The notes under the pieces: generated by a model
Told to the model about the DNA's origin: nothing
Database searches by the model: none
Seen by the model: only the letters and a program-made list of their open reading frames with translations
Source: Lineus longissimus
Taxonomy: Eukaryota; Nemertea; Pilidiophora; Heteronemertea; Lineidae
Assembly (NCBI RefSeq): GCF_910592395.1
Contig: NC_088316.1
Span: 18,290,001 to 18,354,000, forward strand
DNA: 64,000 nucleotides
Reading direction: 5' to 3'
Translations under genes and position numbers: made by a program
Shown: one piece after another, positions 28,194 through 38,255 of the stretch
How the letters are laid out: every line of letters starts with the position of its first letter
Numbering within the stretch: the first letter of the stretch is position 1

Positions 28194-29038
28194 TTTACTG
28201 TTAGACCGGAGATTTTCTGCAAAGGCGAGCCCTCACTGGCCTTTAGGCTACGCGCCATGATTGTGACGAGGACACGCTGGCGGAAGAGTAATTGGGTGCA
28301 AATAGTTCCAGATTATCGTATAATTCAATATTTCTACAGGTTTTTCTCAATATATCGTATTTATATAGCTCGGTGATATTATAGATAATGCTCGCAGTTG
28401 ATTTCAATGTTTGAATAGCTTTCTTATAAATGCTCTTAGAAGCGAGGTCAACAGGGTCAAAAGAAATAGTTTTTGGCGCCAATGATGTCTGCATTAGCGG
28501 ATTTGAATTGAGATTCGAGTCGATTCTCTTGGAATCGAGTTAAAGTCGGAGTGCACATGCACAGCCAATTGCGATCGTATTTAGAAAGCTCAGTGCACGT
28601 GATTTGAAGGGACAATTAGGGTGTGGGATTTAGGTGATCTTCGAGGAAGATGATATGTAATTTGAATTGATCCGCCTGCTCGGCATGTTGAAACAACCTA
28701 AATGCTCATCACTTGGTTTAACTTTAGGAGGGCTGGCGGATCCAGGAACTGGCAGAAGAGGGAGCGTGCACTGCATTTCTCATCAAAATTCCTGGACAGG
28801 AGTGTTCCAAAAGGTAATGGTCAATTTCAAAGATTCTATATCAATTAGGGGGCATGCATCTGGTGCACCTCCTTGGATCCGCGCCTGATAAACGTTCATA
28901 GCTGAAAAATGGAAAGAAACCTTTTTAAAAAACGAAAAAATAGATTCGCCACGGGACGAATCTAATTCGAATCCGCGCCTGATAAACGCTCATGAATGAA
29001 AAATGGAAAAAAACTTTTTAAAAACGAAAAAAATCGAT

Positions 29039-29110
29039 TCGCCGGGGTTCGAACTCGTGACCACCCACCGAATCAATTGCGCAACGCTCTAACCACTGAG
29101 CCACCAGGGC
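29039..29110 (-). mobile_element. tRNA-like core (SINE head), copy 3
   Basis: Third copy, minus strand, with box A GGCTCAGTGGTTAGAGCG and box B GAGTTCGAACCCC. It lies in the right arm of the inverted repeat and pairs with copy 1 in the left arm. Confidence 0.75.
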
Positions 29111-29744
29111 TTTACTGTTAGACCGGAGATTTTCTGCATTCTGAAGGCGAGCCCTCACTGGCCTTTAGGCTACGCGCCATGATTGTGACGAGGACACGCT
29201 GGCGGAAGAGTAATTGGGTGCAAATAGTTCCAGATAATCGTATAATTCAATATTTCTTCAGGTTTTTCTCAATATATCGTATTTATATAGCTCGGTGATA
29301 TAATAGAACACGTTCGCAGTTGATTTCAATGTTTGAATGGCTTTCTTAAAAATGCTCTTAGAAGCGAGGTCAACAGGGTCAAAAGAAATAGTTTTTGGCG
29401 CCAATGATGTCTGCATTGGAAGATTTGAATTGAGATTCGAGTCGATTCTCTTGGAATCGAGTTAAAGTCGGAAGTGCACATGCACAGGCAATCGTATTTC
29501 AACTCGATTCCAAGAGAATCGACTCGAATTTCAATTCAGATCTCCAATTGCTGACATCATTGGCGCCAAATCTATTTCGTTTGACCCTGTTGACCTAGCT
29601 TCTAAAAACATTTATAAGAAAGCGATTTAAACATTGAAATCAACTGCGAACATGTTCTATTAAATCACCGAGCTATATAAATACGATATATTGAGAAAAA
29701 CCTGTAGAAATATTGAATTATACGATTACCTTTGAATTATATGT

Positions 29745-30710
29745 AGTTCCTTGCTTCTGGGGGACAGGCACCCTGAAAAAAGTGTTGCTCTCTGACAAAA
29801 AAAAAGGTGGTGCGCGCCTCATGTACCCACCGAAATTCACAACTGCAACCCTTTTATCCACCCACTATCAATGCATTTAATCAGAACCATAACACAATAG
29901 CAAAATTAATCCGAAAGATTTCACTCAGTACGACAAACAGCATTTGAAACAGATCAATTATGCTTGATCCGCATTGGGACGATGACAACACCACAGGTAA
30001 TGACATGTTACAGTGAAACCAGGGCGTCAGACTTCAAGCCAACGTTGACAAGTCAATATACACATTATCGATGAGATGGAGATGAAAAACCACATTGTCC
30101 TCCAATGTTTACATTGGACTTGGTGACAAAGACCGAATGAATTTTTGATATTGAACATTAAACCACTTCAAAACATCATGTGGGTGGCTGTCGTGAAGCC
30201 ACATGGTGCGGAAATAAGATTATCAATTTGAAAAGCTTTGATTTGTCATTCTAAAATACCTTGGTACCGTAAAGTCAACTTTTAAATGGAAAATGCATAA
30301 GCCTCGTTCTGAGAGTGGAGTGTTTTGGACACGCAACCAAGATGCTCTACCAAAGTTCCCTCGGGTTGCACTAAAATGTGGAACCATGCACACAGCTCAC
30401 TTCAGAAGTTTGAGGCTCTCAAAACACTGCTTCAAACACAAATCAGCCAAGGAAGCATCAACCACCCTAAGTTTTTTAATGAGCACTACACATATTTGCT
30501 GAGAAAAACGCTCCAAATAGCCCATTTGCGCGGATTTTAGCGTCACTTGAGCGAGCCGATCCGGACTTCCTATACGGGCTGCCGTAACATAATGTAAACA
30601 ACGGCGCTACCGGCGCTCCGGGCAGGCGATGGATGGAATTTGCCAAATTCGCACATATTCAAGTTATTTCGTGGCCTATCTTTTTAAGTTTGAGGTATTT
30701 TAGAATAGAA
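29745..30710. other. Non-coding stretch
   Basis: I see no gene. Two overlapping plus-strand open frames near 30293-30540 have no recognisable motifs. A GC-rich patch near 30550-30640 precedes the hairpin element. Confidence 0.4.
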
Positions 30711-30876
30711 ATTGAACCCTCGGCTTCGGACCTTGGTTGAGTTACCAAGACACTCTCGGGTGGAGCTAAAATTTCGTCCAAACCCTCGCCTGTCGGCTCG
30801 GGTTTGGACTGTATTTTAGCTCCACCCTCGAGTGTCTTGGTAACTCAACCAAGGTCCTCCGCCTCGGGTTCAATTC
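30711..30876. repeat. Long near-perfect hairpin element
   Basis: The arms 30711-30788 and 30798-30876 are inverted copies of each other with few mismatches and a loop of about 9 nt. The left arm contains CCTTGGTTGAGTTACCAAGA and GGTGGAGCTAAAAT; the right arm contains the reverse complements. The element is more GC-rich than its surroundings. It resembles a foldback-type MITE and, if transcribed, would form an approximately 78-bp stem. Confidence 0.85.
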
Positions 30877-30879
30877 CTT

Positions 30880-32427
30880 AATCCAACATGTCAAGGTATC
30901 TTCCATTTAGAGATGACTCTGCATAAAATTGTGAGCTATTAGAAAATACCTTGTCACGTTGACGCGTCTGCTTATTTTTTCGGCAAGTAAATACAAAGTA
31001 CATGAACAGCATACTCCTTTAAGGACAAATCAATTAACTCCAGCCACTCCTAGTTTTCTCTATTGCAGCATCATCGCTAATGCAGCGAATAACCAGTGTT
31101 ATATGGTTAAGTGGCCCAAATGACTGTCAACCAGCTATTACAGCCTGTCAACTTGGCTACAGCGAAATCATACCAAGTGCACTCGCCAAAATGAATTATT
31201 TTCGTTGATTGTCAGGAAAGTGTAAATGTTTGACAACCAAAATGGAAGAGCACATTAATTTTGGTATAATGTGGTATCTCTTTCAGGGCTGATGGCTTCA
31301 CTGTCAGTTAAATGGTGATTAAATGCATAAGGCAAGTGGGATTCAAACTCAAACTTCAATAAGAGGCCCAAGAGACATTTGCTCAGTTGACCAACATAAT
31401 AATTGGTGATCGACAACCAAGTTCAATTCAACTAACTTGCCACGTTCCACCTCTTCGACATTTCTCGGCCTCAACTCTCAGAATTATGATTTTACAATGG
31501 TTTCCACTGTGGCCAGTCCTCTATATTTCAATGTCACCTCTCTCGAAATAAAACTTTCGTTTTCAGTGAGAAATCAACCTTTTCAAACCCTCTTATAAAA
31601 AATTCCAAAGAGAACACTGGGTTATGATAGCTCTCCACGATTATCCACTCCTCACTAACAAGGAAAACCTACACGATAAGCTATTTTCATCAAATGTCAA
31701 CGAATTTCCCTCAGCGGCAATATTTAAACAGCCGCTTCATTTCAATATACAGGCAAATAGATCATTCAATGACGTTATGCATGCCTTGGTTCTCCACGCT
31801 TAGCGACTAATGGAACCCTCAAAGTTTGCGCTACATGGTCAACAACGTATTTTGAGCAATTATACAACTATCACTCTGGTGCAACTAATATGGTATAAAT
31901 GAGACACACATCTAATTCTATATTGCTATTCTGTTTGAACGAAATTACTGATGACGATTATGTTTAGTTCTGATGGCGGGTTTTGCCAGAGATCGAGCCA
32001 GAAAATTAACTCTTTGATGACCAAAAGCATTGAATATTTATTAATCCGATACATTAGATATTTGAATAGGTTTTAAAACATGTTCAAATATCTGCCTCAC
32101 CAACTCAACTTGGTATATTCAACGACTCCCTTTCAGAATCTGGAGTTGGTTCTTTTCAATTTGACACATTACATTAGTCCTTCAGTTAAAGGTGGTGTAG
32201 CTGCTGATAATCCTGGGCCAGATCCAATAAAGAGTTACAGAGTTCTCTATAGACGCCAATTCTGGATGGCATCAAATTGGTGCACATCTATAATTCAGTA
32301 ATGTTTCTCGATTTTGAATCATAAATTTATGTCATTGTCATAACTGAACTAAAATTGAAAACTTTCTCAATATCCTGTTTTTCAAATAGGTAAAATTGAA
32401 AAAACTAGACCATCAATTTGCGTCTCA
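30880..32427. other. Non-coding stretch
   Basis: I can support no gene or structured element here. The region is AT-rich with only short open frames. If the candidate exon at 32.6-32.9 kb is real, this would include its downstream intron. Confidence 0.4.
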
Positions 32428-32584
32428 GGGCTGAGTTGTTCAAAACCATGTCAGCTTAAACGGCGCCGTTAAGTCTTAACGTGAACATTTTAACGGGTTT
32501 AACTGAAAGAGATAACGTCCTTAAGGATACTTAACGTAACCGTTAGGGATAACGTGCCTTTTGTGCTTTTGAACAACTTGGCCC
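32428..32584. mobile_element. Short TIR element (MITE-like), 157 bp
   Basis: Terminal inverted repeats of 18 bp are seen: GGGCTGAGTTGTTCAAAA on the left and TTTTGAACAACTTGGCCC on the right, with two mismatches. The interior is rich in TTAACG/CGTTAA words and is itself partly palindromic. No target-site duplication is obvious and no protein is encoded. Confidence 0.7.
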
Positions 32585-32632
32585 AGCACTTCAAAAGTTA
32601 AGAAAATGTTGAGAAAAAGAACTGTACTTACG

Positions 32633-32868
32633 CCAATCCAACGGCAAGTGAATAACCACGGATAAATTTCGAAACCTGAAAAAAAAGTTATCCAAAAAAA
32701 TAGTTATCCAAAATTGGGAAAAACTTGCATTCCGTTCATGTGATCCATGTTTTCAGCCACCACAGTCCCGAAGTCAGTCTGCTTGAGCGGGGCCCTGATC
32801 GGTAAGGGGTCAAGCCGCCACGACTCATCATCCATGGACTTCTCCGAGTTGAGATCCTCGTCAGCCAT
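32633..32868 (-). CDS. Candidate first coding exons of an unrecognised protein
   Basis: An ATG at 32868 in a good context opens an acidic frame starting MADEDLNSEKSMDDE and continuing DPLPIRAPLKQTDFG. The frame would end at a stop near 32704. A polypyrimidine tract plus CAG at 32676-32678 and a strong GTAAGT donor at 32631 bracket a short segment, 32675-32632, encoding VSKFIRGYSLAVGLA, which looks like the start of a membrane helix. Joining the two needs a 49-nt intron with a weak GTTTTT donor at 32724, in phase 0. I do not recognise the family. A real N-terminus is plausible because of composition and the second exon's splice sites, but the join is uncertain. Confidence 0.35.
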
Positions 32869-33337
32869 GGTCCAGTTAATTGTCCACGACCCTTTGCAAG
32901 TATATATCAATTATGTGCCAATCTAACATATATGTTCCAAATTATATCACTGATATTGATCATTTTTGATCCAGTCCCCGATGAAACCCAGGCTGCATTG
33001 AACTAGCGCGGTGGTTCTTAGTTGTGATGAGCTCCCACACCCTAATGAATTTGTAGATTCCTGCGTTAACTAAATGGAAATGATCTGATGACGCTGAATT
33101 TAAACGCTGGTAGAGTGATTGTCAAGCCTCCGATTGGTTGGTTGTCTAAGCGGGTTTTGCCTGCAGGTTACAACAACTTTCCGATCAACACTTATCATGT
33201 GAACAATTATTGGCAAAAATTATTGCCTCGTTGATGTTTTGCATAAAGACGGTTATTTGGAAAAGGATGCTGTTAAAGGTGTATATCAATGCGGTTCCTA
33301 GTTGTTGTCAAAAGGGCATTATAGTTTGAATGAAACA

Positions 33338-33434
33338 TGTTTCTTCTTCCTCCCTCTTCTTCCTCCCCTCTTCTCCCTCACCCTCTTCCTCTTCTTCCTC
33401 CCCTCCTCTCCCTCATCCTCTTCCTCTTCTTCAT
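33338..33434 (+). repeat. Pyrimidine-rich low-complexity tract
   Basis: About 97 bp composed almost entirely of TCTTCC, CCTCTTC and similar words. It is an imperfect simple repeat. Confidence 0.85.
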
Positions 33435-33972
33435 CGTCTCTGATACTGTGACCACCGTGCATGCCCCCAGCTGCACACAATAACAATCTAATTAATATTA
33501 ATTGCTTATTACATTATGGTAACTAATTTATTCAGAGTCCAAAAATCAACAGTATACGATTCTGCTCCACACACATATTGGTATACAAACAGCGCAGCAC
33601 CACCCGTGCCATGGGCAGTTTGTATGAATCTGATTTATGTAACGCTAAACCTATATACTAATGCCATAGGTTCAAATAATGAGGAAAATCAACCATCTCT
33701 ATAGATTTTTACAATTAACCGTAACCGTGGGAAGAATAAAGAAGACAATTATGATATTGTTACAAAATATTTCAGTTTGTTGATTTATACCAATACTTCA
33801 CTAACATGACACTTTGGCCTTTTAGGGTATGGTGATGGGGTTTGGGTTAGTGCCAAAGATGGCTTTTAGCATTCGTCATGTTTATGAATATCATAGCAGA
33901 GAATGGCCCTCCAGTGACCTGGAACTCTAACCGATGACCGACCAAGTCCCATTTGGGACACATATTCATATG

Positions 33973-34038
33973 CAGTGGAACCTCCCTTAGCGGACACCTT
34001 TCTATTAGGGCTGTCCTTGATAGAGAGGTCCTAAACTG
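33973..34038 (+). mobile_element. Internally deleted MITE copy, GGAACCTCYC family
   Basis: Both ends of the family are present, CAGTGGAACCTCCCTTAGCG and GATAGAGAGGTCCTAAACTG, but the centre seen in the 175-180-bp copies is missing, leaving about 66 bp. Confidence 0.7.
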
Positions 34039-34039
34039 T

Positions 34040-35380
34040 AGCTTGAAGTGTCAGCTTCATATTGAGACCACTCCCATCTATGTATCTGTTGTGGTGACTG
34101 AGATATTTATGATTATGTTCTAAGAAAATATCAAGCTTTTTAACAGTATTGTTTTGAGAAAATCTATTTTGTAAATCAAATTATGACACTTTCAATTGGG
34201 TTTACTGCATTTAAACCCGTAACTTTTCCTTTAGGTATTCCATCTTGTGCAGTTTCACGTTCTTCTACAGCTGTAGGATCTACTGCCTGAGGCGACCGAT
34301 TCGTTAATGGCCGATAGACGGCAAGAACTCTTTAATTGACATAAACACGATCATGTTTCAAAAGATCAAATAAATTGTACGCTAAATTGTATTGTTGTTA
34401 ATTTGATGCTTTGTTTAGGATGCTCAATTTCCTCAGAGATAAAATGATCGCAAGAAAGGGTTACGTTAAAGTACACCAGGGGTGTTTAAGGGGGTACTAT
34501 AATTGGTGAGGAGAAGGGTCTCCCACAGGCCACTGAATCAAGGGTCAGTCAGGGGTTAGAATATTGTAGAAGGGTTAAGACAGAACAGGAATGATATCAA
34601 CAGTTTCTTCAAACCATAGACACCAGTATGCCAAAAGACTGAGTTAATATCGATCACCAAGAATTGATACAAGGTCTGGGTTCATATTGGGTGGGGCTCA
34701 TATCTATTTCAATGATAATTGCCACCAATGTTCAAGTGAAGACTGACAATATCCATCATTTGTATATCACGCTTTATCAAGTACTGACCTGTTGTATTTA
34801 GTCATTGCTGTTCTAGAAGGACTTGTAGTCTCCCTATGACGGTTCAAGAACTGCAGGAACATCCGTTAAAGACTCATGAGGTTACACATTCACTTTGAAA
34901 ATGCCTTTTAAGTTATTCATTGGAAAGTTTCATAAGTCTACGATCGTATTACACCCAAGAAAAGAATGGCTCACATTTTATGGTCTTAAACCCCATCGAA
35001 CATATGACTGGCTGCTGTAATGACTACTGTCGGCTTGGGTGTGGTACCTACGACAGAGCATAACTAATGTACAGAGTTTTCTAGCTGTTTATATCGAAAT
35101 ATCGTGGATGACTACTGAATTTGTATACGAACTATTTCACTAAATTGACCCTAGTGGCAGAGCTCCATTGTGTGTGTGTTTGGGGGGGGGGGGGGGGGGG
35201 TGGCCAACTTATCGAAACAGTCAATGATTTTCCAACATCATGTCAGAGGTGAGGTCAAACTACTTCTTTCCCCCACAACAGAGCTTCGCCACTAAGAGGT
35301 GCTGGTTAGGAAAGGGGCGAATTCTTACTTCATCCCAACCATGTCGCTTCCAAATAACGCTGACATGCACATAATAGGAC
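34040..35380. other. Non-coding stretch with poly-G run
   Basis: No gene is supported. A run of about 20 G residues follows a short TG repeat near 35165-35200. Otherwise the sequence is AT-rich and featureless to my reading. Confidence 0.4.
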
Positions 35381-35385
35381 TGCCC

Positions 35386-35463
35386 CCTGAGGGTCACTCT
35401 CCATTACATCTGTAGAGCATCCTTGTACTCTGACTTTTCAATAGACCCCCTCCAGCTGGTCAC
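35386..35463 (-). repeat. Dispersed repeat fragment, inverted copy of 14350-14430
   Basis: Reverse complement of the segment at 14350-14430. It carries GGTCACTCTCCATTACATC and TGTAGAGCATCCTTGTAC, and adjoins the GC-rich island. Confidence 0.65.
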
Positions 35464-35469
35464 AGCCAT

Positions 35470-36090
35470 ATGAAATCCCCACCCCCTTTTGCTGGTAGGC
35501 TTTCAATCCCCACCCACTTTTGCTGGCAAGCTTTTCGTTTCCCGGCAACTGCCGCGAGTCACCCCTCGCGAGTCGGGCGCCACTGTCCCTCTGAATGGGC
35601 CTCAAATACACCTGATATACGTTGGGGAGTTGGGATACGGTATCTGATAAGAGAAACTTAAGTAAAGGTTCTTCGCGCCATGCGCTCTCGTTTCCCGATT
35701 TCATTGAAATAGTTTGATGCTCGAAATATTGATTGGGAAGAGCCTCTATCGCGTGGTGTGATGAGACGAAAGGCGCCAAGAGCGTGGTGCGGGCACGTGT
35801 CCGCTATTTGAAGGCCTTTAGTGTGTGGCGTGTTGCATTTGCGGTATTCCCGGCCGGGGGCTTGCGTGGGTTGGAGCGATAAGGGGTCTATGCGCCACGC
35901 GCGGGTCACGCTCTGTCCTCCGAAAAAACACCCCCTAGTATCACGCTTTTTTTGGTACAAGGAATCTCTACAGATGCCATGGGGAGTGACCCCCCGGCGG
36001 GACTGCCATGCCAAATGTATCTGCCTTGATGACATCCTGAGATACAGGTTTTTGACACTCCTACATGGTATACAACAATGAAAGTTTGAA
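35470..36090. other. GC-rich island with open frames on both strands, function unknown
   Basis: This interval is clearly richer in G+C and CpG than its surroundings and is open in several frames on both strands, including minus-strand frames at 35438-35779 and 35658-36035. A roughly 30-bp segment with CCCACCC and TTTTGCTGG words is repeated near 35480-35535. None of the translations resembles a family I know, and overlapping frames of similar length are expected where stop codons are rare. It may be an old insertion or a CpG-rich regulatory region. Confidence 0.35.
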
Positions 36091-38255
36091 ATATCGAGAG
36101 GCGGAGTATATTTAAAACCACCGATTATGTCAGGATGCCTTGCTGGCGAATATGTAAGGAGGGCTCTGACTTGACAGAACTGTAGATAGATAGTATGCCT
36201 GTATTTCTATCAGAACTACACAGATGTACAGAACAACATCAGTCTGCCGGCCAGGTGCTTCATCGGAGGTAGAGTCCCAACCAGGCTACCTGTCTCCCTC
36301 AAAAGCCTTTACAGTCATCCGGCAGTATTCGTTGGAAGGCTTTTAGGATAGAATGACATTCCCATGTCCTATCCTTGTATCAAACAAAGACAACAGGAAA
36401 ATGATTTAAAAGATACATGGCCGAGGTTTTATTAGTAAAGAACAACTTACAAATAGTTCTCCTTTATCATATGAAAAGTTCAAGTCATTTTAGAGATGGG
36501 GAAGAACTTTACTGATGTTCAGTTAAAAAGGCTGTTGAATTTTTGTCTGAACTTACTCTACCATCACGATGGAAAATATCCCTCCGAAGCAATTTAGAAG
36601 TGTTTGAACTTTTGAAATCTCTTGTTCTCCTCTATAAATTATTTCATGCAATCTACACTAAGGGGCATGCACCTACATTGTATGAGAATATACAGAAAAC
36701 ACGCTTACAAGTCATTTTACATGGCTGATCTGACAGGAACTGAAATAGTTTGAACATATTATTCATAATGAAATATAGAGCAAGCAAGCTCATATATATT
36801 GGTAATAATTTAGGAACAGATGCAATCGAATAGAAAGGTGTCCTGATTAAAGAGGTCAAATTCAACGTATGTTCTATAAAGAAAAACTTACAAATGAATC
36901 AAAATAAAGACATAGATCGTATCTATTTAGGGAGCATCAATTAGTTCATAAATCTGATCATAAACTACATTTACATACTAACAGAAAATATACAACGAGG
37001 TATTAATATACATATAGCACTGCTACATTTGGTTCAAAATATGAACACAAATGAACAACTCTAATTTGAATTATCAGAAATTCAGGCAGCAGATACCCTA
37101 AGTGTTTATAATAATGGTATTAAATGCTTACAGACATAAAACTCTACTGATACATGTACACATGCAGATCCTATTCCAATTAAAGAGACTTCATAGAAGG
37201 AAAGAACAAACAAAGATAGGTCTTTATTAATTCTTGAGAAACGTAATGGTATCTGTTGCGGTTTATAGTCTGATATCCACAGCAATAGACATGATCAGTT
37301 GACTTTACAAACATCCCAGCCTCTCCTGAAACTTGCCCTGGGAACCCAAGGAGATGCTCACGACATGTCACCTGGTACGATTCTACACCCCTGTGCAGTA
37401 GGAGAAGCGTCTCTTTAAACAATGCAGGAGAATAAAGGTAGGTATAAGTTTACTTGAGTTATGTGCTACTGGTGGAAATAGGAATAATACACAGGTTCAT
37501 TCTGTACAGTTAAGAAAATAATGCATGGCGCTATAATGCAAGACATCTGAAAGTGCAATTTCAAAGAGTGTAGACAATTGCATATAAGCTCATCGAGTCG
37601 TACAAATATAACACGTGATTTTTTGTGTATAACATATGTATAGTCATATCAGTAAACATTCTGCATCATAGTTTAAAAATTACATTCATTTCTCAACGCA
37701 TAGTGGTCAGTATATAATATTGCATTCATTATGACAATACATACATTCATCATACATTCGCACTAATTGTTATACAAACTTTTCTGATCATTATTTCTAT
37801 AAAATTGTGATTGTGCTTTCACCTCACAGCAGGATGAACTCCGGAATGAAATCTTAACTCGTCATTCTACACCAAATAACCATGAGTTTGATGAACAGTG
37901 CCATAACAAGTACCAAGACCAACCGCTGTGGACCAAACTTCCACAAGCCTCGATTTCTCCACCCCAGTGAAAGTCCTTGGCCGGGCGATCAGACAACCTC
38001 TCCCTAATCATTTCTCACAAGTGTTCAGCACCCTTCTTTCTTTAAAGCCCAACCAATATTTCAAAAGAGGGGTCAGCACTTTTATCTATCATTCATATGG
38101 GCAACAATAAACAGACCCAATCAGGTTTTCTGACCTGCTCATTCGTGACTAAACGTGACCTCGTTTCACCAGTTTCTGAGTTTCTTGTTTAACGAGATTT
38201 CCAAATAATACATATCCTGGTTTAACTAGTTTCAGTGTTTATATCCTGCATTCGA
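36090..38255. other. ILK downstream region and 3' UTR
   Basis: No independent gene is supported. The left part holds a MITE fragment near 36834-36870. The right part must include the ILK 3' UTR. TTTATT on the plus strand at several places (for example near 37214) gives possible minus-strand AATAAA signals, but I cannot choose one. I looked for TAF10, which lies at the ILK 3' end in human, and did not find it. Confidence 0.4.
36834..36870 (-). mobile_element. MITE fragment, GGAACCTCYC family
   Basis: GGTGTCCTGATTAAAGAGGT and the following CAAATTCAACG match the internal block of the copies at 17633 and 18561. The ends are not present. Confidence 0.55.

Larger units (their letters stand above)
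27131..29740. repeat. Nested inverted-repeat (foldback) complex with tRNA-like cores
   Basis: Two modules recur. Module A is about 430 bp: a unique body, a tRNA-like core and a T-rich tail. Module B is about 320 bp and carries ACTCCTGTCCAGGAATTTTG. The order is A(+) 27131-27560, B(+) 27700-28034, A(-) 28060-28553, B(-) 28577-28890, A(-) 28890-29465 and a truncated A(+) 29500-29740. The outer A-B and B-A form arms of about 900 bp around a central A copy. The tail unit with CATCCATGAACGTTTATCAG is present twice in tandem on each arm. Two of the four A bodies have stops or indels in the only shared open frame, so the unit does not look protein-coding. The likely origin is a tRNA-derived SINE captured in, or forming, a foldback transposon. 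Confidence 0.85.

Noticed and set aside
27187-28494. Nearly identical 79-83-codon open frames in the foldback A modules
   Set aside because: The frames begin at TTG rather than ATG, and the other two A copies carry an in-frame stop or indels. Shared repeat ancestry explains the similarity.
36100-38255. TAF10 next to the ILK 3' end, as recalled for human
   Set aside because: No TAF10-like C-terminal sequence was found on either strand.
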